A stretch of 64,000 nt of DNA from Isoperla grammatica (lineage: Eukaryota > Arthropoda > Insecta > Plecoptera > Perlodidae), in the NCBI GenBank assembly GCA_945910005.1, contig OX246739.1:73605523-73669522 (forward strand), written 5' to 3'. Made by a program: the position numbers and the translations under genes. The notes under the pieces were generated by a model. The model had not been told where the DNA came from and ran no database searches. It was given only the letters and a program-made list of their open reading frames with translations. Positions 46,241 through 57,596 of the stretch are shown here, one piece after another. The stretch's first letter is position 1, and each line of letters begins with the position of its first letter.

Positions 46241-48410
46241 AACAATATCAAAAGCAACACAAGTATCTAAAGTTTTATTCCAATTGACATTGTTGCATTT
46301 AGTGGCACCGTCAAGATATGTAGAGCTTTAGTATAGAAACAAAATTAAAAACACCTACTGGTTAAGTACTCCCCACTAGAGGTTGTCTCGTTGCCAAGAG
46401 TCGGAAGGAAATCTTTGGCTTCATCAGATAGCGAATAGAGGTAGATCTGCAAAGAACTGTTACAGACATATTAATAACTATGTTCAAATCTCTCAATCAC
46501 AGTGTTGACCATAACGATAAGTGTAACAGGGTCTTGGGAGTGGATTGTGTTGGGCTCATTATCGATGCCTACTCGTTGTGTGAGACAGCAAGATAATAGC
46601 CTTGATTTCGAATAGGGGGCTGTGACGACAAAAGTCGGACAGTTTCATTGCTTTGATTGGCGCTTGTCTGATAGAAGACACTGTGGACGGTGGAGTGTCT
46701 ATTTTTGTATTCGAAAAATTTGCTATTGGTTGTTCGATTCCCTCCCAGCTTCTGTCTCCATCTAGTGTAACGGTGCCTCCTCTATACTCGCATCGTGTAA
46801 TGCGGCCTCCTGACTATAGGCACCGTGTGTTAGTACATACAGCGCTATGTGCGGACAAATTTAGCAACTTATTGCTGAAGATTTCATTCCGCGGTTGAAA
46901 ATAGTGCTGGATATTATTGTGAAATATCTTGTTTTTTGTTTTGTGTTTGTTATTTTCTTGTTGATGTGTATTTATTTTGTTTTCTGTTTGTTTTTTATTG
47001 TCTGGTTTTGTTTGTGTTTGTTTTGTGTTGTTTGTTGTTAGCAAGTCTAAAACGTGTCCTGATTTAAATGGCGCGTTGCCTTTTAAGATGGACCGATGGG
47101 ATTCATAAACTGCCCAAAATTTTTAAAATCCGTACCGGTATTTAATTAATCAATTTTCATAATTTTGCCATTACCGACGTAGGAAGAACGACGCTGCTTC
47201 AGCACAAAGTTGCGTGACATTGCCACTTGAGCGCTTCATTCGTCTTCACTAGCGCCTTCAGTGGCCAAACTCGGTGCCTATTCGCGGCTAGTGTAATGCG
47301 GCCTCCTGCCTCTCTACTCGTATAGTGTAATGCGGCCTCCTGACTCTCGGCGTAAGTTTTCTCATGAGGGCCGCCGTCACTTGAGCGAGCATCTCACTAC
47401 AAGCTCTCTACTCGCAACTAGTTATAACCTTCTCCGACGTATTGCCTTACTGACAAAAGCCTCGTGGGCCCTCCATACAAGCACACAACTCCTTGGGCCC
47501 AATGGTCTGGTCTAGTCTAACCATTGTGTGACCCCGTGCACAGGTAGGCCTGTGAGACGGACACGGAACTCGACAACCGACAGTTCGAATAACTTTGAAT
47601 CCTTTACAGAAGACTGGAGTATATTTGTTCCAGGATGCCTAGCCCAGATTTGGCATGGATGCCTTGTGGTGCAGCGTGGTTCATCTTTATATTGTAGGGT
47701 GTATTCACATATTGCGCATGGTGGCCATTCTGGAGGCATGGCATATTGTAGGGTGTATTTACATATTGCGCATGGTGGCCATACTGGAGGCCACAATGCC
47801 ATGTGATTGGTAGTTTATTGTTACTATGTTTCAGCTGCAATTTTGTTAAAGTTTTCTGTTATCTAATTTTGGTTTGCTATTATTTCTTAAAAGCAATATA
47901 AATAAACTCTTATTTTGGCAACTCTTTTTGTTGTTGACAATGACAAACATAATCATTTCCGTATAAACTTTATCGGGGGATAGACGTGTTTAAACTCTTA
48001 TATTTCTCCGTAAACAATATTATTCGTTTTCTATTGACAGCTAAATACTCCCTATTATGTCTCTTTCTCATCGCCTCAATGTGCAACTTTACCGAAATAT
48101 CGTAGGATTATCCTCGGTGAAAGCATTGGTGAAAGTGGCGCTTTGTCTTCAGCAATCTTTGACATGTTCAAGCCCCCATCGTTGCAATTCATCATTGATA
48201 CGTATCAAATATGAATATGATTGTATTTTTACAACTTGTAATAATATAACGTGATGATGAAGTACAAAGTAATGTTATCTATTTCTTCCTTTCTTTATTT
48301 AATTTGTGCTGACTTTTGAAGAAAGCAGTTTGTAACAGGCTTTCGAATATCCATCCAGAATGTACTTTTGAAATGTTCGTATTTTCGAGTGGTCCTTTTT
48401 CGTGACCTTG
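46241..48410. other. Non-coding stretch with local duplications
   Basis: No gene recognised. GTGTAATGCGGCCTCCTG occurs at about 46795, 47291 and 47326 within ~35-bp repeats. 46910-47042 is a T/G-only low-complexity tract. A 54-bp unit containing TGTAGGGTGTATT and CATATTGCGCATGGTGGCCA is present twice in tandem at 47690-47799. The frames crossing these are not convincing genes. Confidence 0.6.
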
Positions 48411-48420
48411 TAGATTGTAG

Positions 48421-48910
48421 CCCCAGTGACCTTGCAGCCCCAGTGACCTTGTAGCCCCAGTGACCTTGCAGCCCCAGTGACCTTGTAACCCCAGTGACCT
48501 TGCAGCCCCAGTGACCTTGCAGCCCCAGTGACCTTGTAGCCCCAGTGACCTTGCAGCCCCAGTGACCTTGTAGCCCCAGTGACCTTGCAGCCCCAGTGAC
48601 CTTGCAGCCTCAGTGACCTTGCAGCCCCAGTGACCTTGCAGCCCCAGTGACCTTGTAGCCCCAGTGACCTTGCAGCCCCAGTGACCTTGTAGCCCCAGTG
48701 ACCTTGCAGCCACAGTGACCTTGCAGCCCCAGTGACCTTGCAGCCCCAGTGACCTTGCAGCCCCAGTGACCTTGTAGCCCCAGTGACCTTGCAGCCCCAG
48801 TGACCTTGCAGCCCCAGTGACCTTGTAGCCCCAGTGACCTTGCAGCCCCAGTGACCTTGCAGCCCCAGTGACCTTGTAGCCCTAGTGACCTTGCAGCCCC
48901 AGTGACCTTC
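48421..48910. repeat. 18-bp tandem array (CAGTGACCTTGCAGCCCC)n
   Basis: About 28 units, each with TGACCTTG, i.e. CAAGGTCA on the minus strand; most variation is at one position (TTGCAG or TTGTAG). Because 18 is a multiple of three, the array is open in several minus-strand frames, giving apparent proteins of 100-223 residues made of a six-residue repeat. They have no unique start domain, and both ends run into ordinary non-coding DNA, so I treat the array as a minisatellite. Confidence 0.95.
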
Positions 48911-49894
48911 AAAGCTCCAGAGAGGCTGTGGAATAAAAGAAGATTTCAACCGTAAAGTCCCGTCATGCACTGCGACCTCAGTAAGCGCATATAGATCATA
49001 TTCATATCCAGGCTGCCAGGCTCTTTCTCAACTATATATTTATACAGGAAGCTGGTAATGTCATGAAGATTTAGAGTGCTCTAGCGCTTCTTGGTTCAAG
49101 AATATTAAAGAAAATATATTGTTTAGCTGTGAAAAGGACAAAAGAATAATCGTCTACTGAACCAATGAAATACAAGCCCGTTGCGTTGCATTCAAATTGT
49201 TTGCTAAAAGTGTCGATAAAGTTATAATATTTGTGCTTTAATTAATCATATATGTACACACACATGTATTTAATAATTCTAAAACTGAAATAAATCATTA
49301 AAAGATGTATCTGTAAAATATTGTCAAATTATTAATTATTTCCGGAAAACAGAGTAATTCCATAAACACACATCAATACAAACAAATCTCTCACCACAAT
49401 ATCCAAACGATGTTCGCAGCACAAAACGAGCCCTCCAGCTTGGAACCTCACTTCCGGCTGTGCACCACTTCTACACACTGGTACACCACTACTAGACACC
49501 ACTAGTACACCACTACACCAGTACTCAACATTATTTTAGTTACCATCATTATTATCTGTGGGGACCACGTAACTTAAGGAACAAAATACTTAAAACAATC
49601 TATAAAAATGAACTGTAAAAATGTACTAGTAGTAAGAATTAAAAACAAACAATACCATTATTTGCAGTGTGACATGTTTCAACGCCCGCATAACACAGAA
49701 GGAATGGCTGCGTATGATCGTCAGTGTGGCCCGTATATCACCGCATGAAAACCATGAAATAAAATACCCATTCTATGAGCGCGGTGCATTTCCTAAAAGC
49801 GCATAAATCAAGACACAGCCAGACGTGCGTTGCAGACCTGGGTACTGTGCATCCCCATACACTAGTAAATAACACTAGTGAACACTAGTAAATA
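48911..49894. other. Non-coding stretch
   Basis: No gene recognised. Short direct repeats of TACACCACTA occur near 49480-49520 and of ACTAGTAAATA near 49860-49893. Confidence 0.5.
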
Positions 49895-50215
49895 TACTGG
49901 CCACGCTGTAAGAAGCGAGGTGTTTCCTAAAACTCTGAAAAAGACGGTCGCTCCACACGGTCTATTTCAACGGTATTCAACTCGAGATTGCCCGATACCT
50001 GCATTGTTATTGTCCAGTGCATTGACTGCACCAACCGTGAATGGAATGTGACCCGACTACGTCTGACAACACGCGGGCGATATTATCACTACAATACCTG
50101 AGACAAGAGAACGGGATGCAACTAGATTTAGGTTGGTAGTTGTCACACGCGTCACTACCCTATTACATAATCCGTGACGACAACACCTTGCAAGTTAATT
50201 TGACGGGACTTTATA
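49895..50215 (+). repeat. Dispersed repeat X, copy 2
   Basis: Full-length relative of 17500-17813, starting TACTGGCCACGCTGTAAGAA. Its right two-thirds form the left arm of a 216-bp near-perfect inverted repeat with copy 3. Confidence 0.88.
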
Positions 50216-50568
50216 TTGTATGTTCTTTATCGCTCTTTACATTCACATTAATACAATTTAATATAACATATAATAAACAATAAACTAAACTTAACTACAC
50301 TAAACAACAGCTAAACTACATTAAATTAAGATCAAGACAAAAACACAGATAATGCAAGGTGTTGTCGTCACGGATTATGTAATAGGGTAGTGACGCGTGT
50401 GACAACTACCAACCTAAATCTAGTTGCATCCCGTTCTCTTGTCTCAGGTATTGTAGTGATAATATCGCCCGCATGTTGTCAGACGTGGTGGGGTCACATT
50501 CCATTCACGGTTGGTGCAGTCAATGCAGTGGACAATAACAATGCAGGTATCGGGCAATCTCGAGTTGA
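49977..50568. repeat. 216-bp inverted duplication with 160-bp spacer
   Basis: Left arm 49977-50192 and right arm 50353-50568 are inverse complements with only about five mismatches visible. Both are segments of repeat X. The high identity means a recent inverted duplication. The spacer is AT-rich (words such as AATAAACAATAAACTAAAC) and reappears at about 50590-50740. Confidence 0.9.
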
Positions 50569-50569
50569 T
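50353..50569 (-). repeat. Dispersed repeat X, copy 3 (partial)
   Basis: Inverse copy of the right two-thirds of repeat X; it stops at CTCGAGTTGA, where copy 2 continues with the 5' part. Confidence 0.88.
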
Positions 50570-51630
50570 AAATAGGCGATAAGTTATATAAACAAAATTG
50601 TAGATTATAGTTATAATAAATAGATAATTAAGATAATATTAATACAATAATATAATAATATAATAAGCAATAAACTAAACTAAACTACACTAACAACTTA
50701 ACTACATTCAATTAAGATAAAGAGAAATTATGTCATGTAAAATGATACAGTAGGTAGAAACTGACAAAGACGTATTGGGAACCGAAGTTAGTAGAAGCAA
50801 TGGCTAATATTAAACTCTAGAGTAGAACAATAGTAAATAGCACTAGTAAATAACACTAGTAAATAACCGCTGTACGTGCTCCCTGTATCGGCCCGGCCTT
50901 GTGTTGAGCGCTGCACATTTCAATAGTCAGCCATCTCGGCCTAACACAACTACAGCCGTAAGCGTCCTCTAAGTTTGCAAATTTGCAGTTCGTGTGTGTC
51001 TATATATATATCTATTCGTATTTCCGCTCGGGGTCGGGTTTTCGTGTGAGCGTGTTGATGTCTCTATCCTAATTAGAGAGCAAATACTAAACACGTCAGC
51101 CAACTTCAGTATGCGTAATGTTCTCTTTGTGCGGCTCTATCATATATACATTGTGTTTGTTGCTGGAGAAGACAGAGGGGGTGAGGGGGGTCTCTGCCTG
51201 TGATCATCCCCCACCCCCGCAAGCAATTCAAGCCACTCTCCAAGTAATGAACAGAATGGCGTCTGTTCGCCCCCGGCCGACGCTCTAAGATAATCACGGC
51301 GATTAGTTATAAGTAACTGATCTGGTCATTGAGCAATATCCACTTACCTAACTCCCACACCTTGCGACGGTTTGTATGTTTGTCAGCACCGGGGGCAATG
51401 TAGTGTAGACATGTGCTCACAATGAGATCGGTTGCAAGTGAACGCGGCCACTTGCAATCAAACATCAAACGGTTTCACGATGTCAGAGTGGACTTCCTTT
51501 CCTGGCGATACAATACGATAGTGAGTCTGCAGGGCATAGCTACGGTCAAGTCTGCCTTCAATGACGATATAGCTCGTGTAATTCAACATCAGAGTGGGAA
51601 TATAAACATAGTAAGGAGTATTTACACTTA
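50570..51630. other. Non-coding stretch
   Basis: The first 150 bp repeat the AT-rich spacer of the inverted duplication. No gene recognised in the rest. Confidence 0.5.
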
Positions 51631-52051
51631 TAGTCCCGTCAAATTAACTTGCAAGGTGTTGTCGTCACGGATTATGTAAAAGGGTAGTGACGCGTGTGAC
51701 AACTACCAACCTAAATCTAGTTGCATCCCGTTTTCTTGCCTAAAGCATTGAGTTTAATAGTGTAGGGTAGAGTCCCAGCGGCCATTGGCGACTGTCTACC
51801 CATAAATCGCCGTGTACGCTACTAGTACTGGGGGGAGCCGCTAGGTGCCGCCACATTCAGGTATTGTAGTGATAATATTGCGCGCCTGTTGTCAGACGTG
51901 GTGGGGTCACATTCCATTCACGGTCGGTGCAGTCAATGCAGTGGACAATAACAATAATCCCGCAGTGAATACCATTGGAATAGACCGTGTGGAGCGACCG
52001 TCTCTTCTCAGAGTTTTAGGGGACACCTCGCTTCTTACGGCGTGGCCAGTA
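51631..52051 (-). repeat. Dispersed repeat X, copy 4, with a 117-bp insertion
   Basis: Complete at both ends on the minus strand (TAGTCCCGTCAA at the left, CGTGGCCAGTA at the right) but interrupted at about 51741-51857 by a block beginning TAAAGCATTGAG and ending GCCGCCACATT that is absent from copies 1-3. Confidence 0.85.
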
Positions 52052-52349
52052 TTCATACACCACAGCATAATAGTCCTAGACTTGATGCCAGCGATGTAAA
52101 CACGTTTGACGTTTTAGTAAAGAAGTTGTCCTGCGTTATATTGTGGTGATGGATCCGAACTAGCCTATGCTGGACACAAATTATCTGAACAAATACAATT
52201 TAGACCCCTTAGAAATAACACGACAAAAAGTCACAGGTTTTCCACAATCTCTTATTATTATTTTATTCTATTATTACCAACTAGGAAAACGCTCTGTGTG
52301 ACGCGTTGATAAGCGAGCGCGTCCATGTCTACGAACTTTCTGGCGAAAA
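52052..52349. other. Spacer before the LINE poly(A) tail
   Basis: No gene recognised. Confidence 0.45.
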
Positions 52350-54130
52350 GTTTTTTTTTTTTTTTTTTTTTTTTTATTTATGACTCCAAGAACCCACAAA
52401 GCCAAGACTTGGCTTAACTGTGGTACATAATAAAAAATATTATACATAGTGACAGAACAGAACAGAAAACGGAACATGTATTTACAATAACAAAATAATG
52501 TATAGAACTAAATACTTGAAACTACAAAGAAAGTGAACTTTACAAAAATCAATACAAATGCAGAATTAACTTGTTTACAGTAATTAAAATATAAACGGAA
52601 CATTCACAGTAAAAAGGTGTCAGAAAGTAGATGTGTTTTTAGTTCAGATTTAATTTTAGAAATAGACGACAGGGTTTTGAGTGAGGATGGTAGCATATTA
52701 AATATAGTTGGCACAGAATAAGACAAAGAGCGTTGGCCATATTTGTTAGTATAATTAGGAACTTGTAAGGTGCCCGCCACTTTGAGCCTTGTCTCCTTAC
52801 AGGTGTCCATAGGGATCTTAAAATCCGGTTTAAAATAAAAGTACAACAAAAATCTATATACGAATAAAGAATAAATTGGCAGTATATTACAAAATGAAAA
52901 TATTTGTTTTCTAGAAAGTGTAGTATCGATTTTGATGTCGCATATTACCATTTTTAGCATTCTAACTTGTAGGTCTTCAACCCTTTGCGTATGGCACCGC
53001 GAAGCATTGCCCCAAGCTAGAATGCCATATAAAATTAATGATTCGGCCATAGATTGATAAACGGCTCTAAATAATGTAAAGGGCAGAATATATTTAAGTG
53101 CATACAATCGAGAAGAGCATGAGCGTAGTTTATTACATAGTTTATCAATATGATTTCTCCAAGAAAAGTTACGATCAACAATTACGCCCAGGTACTCATA
53201 CTCGTCCACACATTCTATTTTTAAACTGCAATCACAATATGTCACTTCATCCACATTATGAAGGCAATTAAAATCATGATAAATGATATTTATAGGAAAG
53301 TCTCTTTCACGATTATGGGGAGAAGAAATATGTAAAACTTTAGTTTTAGACGAATTAATTACTAATTCATTATCGTGATTCCAACGCAGAAGGTTATTAA
53401 AATCAGTTTGCAACATTTCTTGTGCAATACGAATATCTGAATGCACGGCAAGTAAGACAGTATCGTCAGCATAAGATAAAATAATGCAAAAAATAAGACA
53501 TTTGGACATAAAATTAACATAAATCAGAAATAGAGTCGGTCCCAAAATAGACCCTTGTGGGACCCCAGAATCACAAGGTCTTTCTTCACTTGATTGGCCG
53601 TTTACTTTAACCTGCATAAATCTATTAGTTAAATAATTTTTAAACCAGTCTAACGCAATTCCACGGATGCCAATTGACTCTAAAGCTCGTAATAGTTTCT
53701 GATGGTTGAGGGTATCGAATGCTTTACTGAAATCTACAAATAATGCCAAAACTTGCATATTGTCGTTAAGTTTAGAATTGACGTAATTGGAGAACTCTAA
53801 TAACAGTGTGGAGGTACTCTTTCCTTTTTGAAAACCAAATTGTTTACTATTTATAATCCCGTATTTATTTAAGTATTCGATCAAGTTGTTAGCAACATGT
53901 CTTTCTAAAAGTTTCTCAATACTTGGCAATATTGCAATAGGTCTGTAATTAGAGTAAAGCGTATGGTCACCCTTCTTATATATTGGTTTAATTATTGATT
54001 TTTTGAGGCGCTTAGGGATGATACCGGTCTCCATCGATTTGTTTATTAACACGACTAGTACAGGAGCAATAGAGTCCTTGACAAATTGCAGGTCTTGAAC
54101 ACGTATCTTATCTACACCTGGCTGTTTAAA
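52350..54130 (-). mobile_element. Non-LTR retrotransposon, 3' part with poly(A) tail
   Basis: On the minus strand this holds most of a reverse transcriptase ORF, a ~230-bp 3' UTR and a 27-base A run (T run at 52350-52376 on the plus strand), the structure of a LINE 3' end. The coding homology begins abruptly at about 54130; the missing upstream part of the same type of ORF is found in the same orientation at 59158-59795. Clade cannot be named from sight; the RT motifs fit the CR1/Jockey/I range. Confidence 0.92.
52604..54130 (-). pseudogene. LINE reverse transcriptase, N-terminally truncated
   Basis: About 508 codons of a non-LTR retrotransposon RT that makes cDNA at a nicked genomic target. 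From the N side: QPGVDKIRVQDL (start of RT fingers), KPIYKKGD and SNYRPIAILP (motifs 1-2), GFQKGKST, VDFSKAFDTLNH (motif A with catalytic Asp), GVPQGSILGP (motif B), SYADDTVLL with YADD at 53462-53473, GVIVDRNFSWRNHI (thumb), and a C-terminal region ending SELKTHLLSDTFLL before TAA. No internal stop or frameshift is visible. The frame runs on upstream to a Met at 54238, but those 36 codons have no RT homology and belong to the adjoining inserted DNA. Endonuclease and linker are missing here, so the protein is not functional as it stands. Confidence 0.9.
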
Positions 54131-54790
54131 AGGCTGTGCGAGTCGCGCGCGGAGACCAGCGATGCGCCAACACAACTTCGTGTTTACCATTTTTTTTTGT
54201 GCTCCAAAGAAATGGTATGTAGCCGACGATATGATCATTCTTCAGAGATTTTAATGCCCTTTCTTATGGATATTATAGTTTTTCGTTTCAAAAATCCATG
54301 TTTAACGTGTCGTCAGTTAAATTGTACGGTGTGTTCGGTCCATTTTAGTTTTCTGACGATAGGTTTAATAGTTTTGAATGTACAGAGTTGCAAAACATAA
54401 CAAATGTAGGCGAGTGAATTCTTCGCGCTATAACATGTTTTCTATGGTGATAACTTATTTAGTCTTTTTTAAAACGAGTGGCAACTGTTTGTGCGTAACT
54501 GTGCGTAACGGTGTGGAGAGTGTCTCCGCGCGGTGGCAGTTTCATGAAGCTCAACTCCGCGAGCGGAGCGGGAGACAAGATTCGAGCGAGAGGCATCACT
54601 GGCAGGTGGTGGAATGGCATGCCAGACGTAGGGGTAGGAAGGTGTGTCCTCGAGGCATAGACTGATCTATGCGAGGATGTTTTGTCATACCGCACAATAA
54701 CAACAGACAGACTTCCTGGTCAACCCATCCATTCTATAACAGTTGTTTTGCAGACAGACCAAGCAAGATACGCACCGTATAAATAAGCTT
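54131..54790. other. Left flank of the ~5-kb insertion inside the LINE
   Basis: Lies between the LINE break and the left arm of the long-TIR element. No gene recognised; two overlapping frames at 54378-54695 lack motifs. CCAAGCAA near 54763, just outside the TIR, has a counterpart (TTGCTTGG) just outside the right TIR, so the inverted repeat may extend outward in decayed form. Confidence 0.45.
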
Positions 54791-55856
54791 GACCCGGAAC
54801 TAATTGGTACATAATTTTTTTTGATCAGAAGTTGTTACTTATGTATACCTACATGCACATTAGAAACTTTACTTCTGTCCGACACCCCTAATTAGCGTAA
54901 TTAATTAAAATGTAAAAGTTAATTAATGCTCATATTGATTATTTTTGAAGATTATTGGTCATTTATATTTTAACCACATCAAGCAATTAATTTTGTTATT
55001 TAAAAAATTACTTACATCAATATAAGTACTCCGGTAATCATTAATTAATTATCATTAATTATAATAACAATTTCAATTAAATGCTTCCCGTGTAAAATTG
55101 GTACTATTGAATATTGTTTTGACAGTTTTAAATATAAGAATAATAACATGCAAAACATGTGTAGAAACTTTACTGCAATCAAAATATTATTTATATGATA
55201 AATAAATCAGCATAAATAATAATTAGTTATCACGTTAATAACTGACATTTGTACAAATTTGAACATATGCAATATGTTATGCAATATGGTATCAAAAGAA
55301 AGCTTCTGATACGTCGATTTTAATATTGGTACTCTCAGGGTCATTCGAACACATTTCCAAAGTTTTTATAGGGGGGCAGAAAGAATGGGAGGGGGGGGGG
55401 GGGGGATAAATGAAGAATATCTTCAAACGTATCAAACGAAAGCTATTACGTGGTTATTAGTAGAAATACTTTTAGAGTGATGAAATACGATATAGCCTAC
55501 CCTAGTGTTGGGCTAATAGAGGGATGGGGGGTGGGGGAGGGGGGGGGGGGGGGGGCGGTAAACAGTGTTATCATTTCCCAATTTTACGTCTGATTTTTTA
55601 CACTGATTTCACTTTTTAGAGATGGGGTCCGATTACTCTGATACAAAACTCCAGGCTCAAATATCAGAATTTAACAAAATGGGTACTGTAATTAATTACC
55701 ACGTAGTTTTTTTAACTAAGTACCTAAGCAAAACAGTATAATGCAAAGATTGTGCCAGTGTAACCAAACGAAGTTTTAGTTGATGACTATTTGACGAATA
55801 CAGTGATTGCATTTATTATTACAACGATATATTAACTCAACTTAATTCCTATGTAA

Positions 55857-56172
55857 ATGAGATTGGTACGTTTCACTTCTTGTCAACCACGTACAAAAAT
55901 TAAAGCCGCGAACGTTGATGGAGATACAATTGAAGTTGATCATTTGTTGCTTTTCCAACAACTCTTGAGTGTCCTTCGAGAGTCATCAGAGGATGATTTA
56001 GACGCATCGCATACCTTGGTCCAGAGACATATCTTATGAAGGGTTATAGTTTGTGAAGAGCATAAAAAGCAAATATCATATTACAATTACTGTAGTATTT
56101 GATGGCTACGACAATGGGTCATCAACTAACGACATATTAATAATTTTCAAACACCAACGAACAGGCGTTTAG
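55857..56172 (+). pseudogene. Decayed ORF with VFDGYDNG motif, inside the long-TIR element
   Basis: Two adjoining frames look like remains of one protein. The first (55857-56039, starts MRLVRF) contains GDTIEVDHLLLFQQLL; the second, one frame over (56077-56172), contains ITVVFDGYDNGSSTND followed by HQRTG and a stop. From memory, the combination of a V-D-x-x-L-L-F-Q block followed by VFDGY-x-x-G-x-ST-x-D is seen in a multi-copy family of uncharacterised proteins in arthropod and cnidarian genomes; I know no function for it. At least one frameshift and the early stop show that it is broken. Downstream, weak similarity may continue to about 56380. Its position between the TIRs makes it a candidate for element-encoded or captured cargo. 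Confidence 0.45.
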
Positions 56173-56983
56173 AACGGATGCAGCTTCTTGAAGTTGCATC
56201 GTAATTTAGAGCAGACCACTTTACAATTACATCGTAGAATTTGAACAAATATGTAGTGGGACTGGTGGCTTGTCAGTGTTTTTTGATAGAGCAGAGCACA
56301 TCTAAACTTCAACAAGCCAAAAGTTTAATAATAATACACTCACAATGTGATAAAGAGACGCTAATGATATAAGTGGTCGAGTCTCACGCTGAATACTGTT
56401 TTAGCAGTTATTAATTTATGTGTAAACTTCTGTCATGGCTTACCATTTTCCAACAGGCCAATTGCTTTTTCACTGCTTTCAAGAATCTCTGTGTTAGGAG
56501 ATGTGGGATTATTGGAAATATGTGAATTTAAAAAAAATCTTATGCAAATGTCTTGAATAGCAAAGCTTAATCCATTCTACACATTCTTGAAGTAGTGTCA
56601 CTTCCACTTATTACGCGAATGAATTATTAACCCAGCTTGGTGTTTATGTAACGCATATTCCATATTTTCTGTTTGATGGCACCCAGCTTTCAACTCCGAT
56701 TTCAAGATAAGATCATAAACAGGATTTTCGTGATTGAAGAAATACATACAATTACTAGCAAATCTGAATCATCACTAGTGAGGGTGCTGTTTTCATGGTT
56801 AGTTGACTTTACTGTTGTAATTACAATTAACACATCGGCGTTATCTTGAGCTTAAAGTACTGTGATGTAAAAAGCTTAGTGAATCTTCATTTTTTTTTAT
56901 CATTCTATTGAGAGTTGTTCTTTGTTTTATATTGACTAACAATGACATATTTTACTCGTATACTTGATTGTATTCTGTTACCA
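56173..56983. other. Interior of the long-TIR element, no intact gene
   Basis: Possible further decay of the preceding ORF in its first 200 bp; otherwise nothing recognised. Confidence 0.4.
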
Positions 56984-56995
56984 CCGATAGAGGTG

Positions 56996-57262
56996 GCTCA
57001 GCGGTAAGACGCGAGACTCTAATTCGGGAGGTCGCCGGTTCGATTCCGGCCACCGGCAGTCCTGACTGAAGTTTTTTTCCGAGGTTTTCCTCAGTCGTAA
57101 AAGCGAATGCTGGGATTGAGTCATAGTATCAGCCCTCGGACAATCCTTCCCAACTATCCAAACACCCTAATAACCTAGTTAGCCACCTGAAGAGGGGCAC
57201 ATCAGGTAAAGCTGGTGTGCACCCTAGAACGGGTATTCCTACAAAAATTATTATTATTATTA
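56996..57262 (+). mobile_element. tRNA-derived SINE, copy C
   Basis: The head GATAGAGGTGGCTCAGCGGT, box B GGTTCGATTCC, the same body as copies A and B and a (TTA)n tail. Flanked by a perfect 12-bp duplication TCTGTTACCACC (56984-56995 and 57263-57274). It sits in the middle of the long-TIR element, so it inserted after that element did. Confidence 0.95.
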
Positions 57263-57414
57263 TCTGTTACCACCATTCCGTTTCAAATATGTGACGTCTT
57301 TTGGTGATTGCTCTCTATCGTAGCTATCAAATGCTTGGTCTTATGATATTTGCATCTGATGTCCTTTACATTATTATATATTACACAAAGGTTTTAGAAG
57401 CTAGACTATCGAGT

Positions 57415-57596
57415 CTAAGGCCCGAATGCATAGTTCACACTCAAGCCCTCCTCAACTCAGCCTCTCCTCAGCCTCACCTAGCCACCAATCACAGAGCTGT
57501 CCGCATGGCAATGCTCTTCCGTGATTGGTGGTTGGGCGAGGCTGAGGAGAGGCCGAGTTGAGGAAGGCTTGAGTCTGGACTATGCATTTGGACCTA
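57415..57596. mobile_element. Palindromic MITE, family 1, copy 2
   Basis: Same family as 16731-16902: the left end TAAGGCCCGAATGCATAGTT and the right end AGTCTGGACTATGCATTTGG, then ACCTAA pair, and the arms share CTCAGCCTCTCCTCAGCCTC / GAGGCTGAGGAGAGGC and CCACCAATCAC / GTGATTGGTGG. Slightly longer than copy 1 owing to the central loop. Confidence 0.88.

Noticed and set aside
46814..47044. 76-codon minus-strand frame rich in Asn, Lys and Thr
   Set aside because: Translation of a T/G-only low-complexity tract.
54131..54238. N-terminal 36 codons preceding the LINE RT as a possible fused domain
   Set aside because: The residues match no LINE feature and lie beyond the homology break, so they are inserted DNA that happens to be open.
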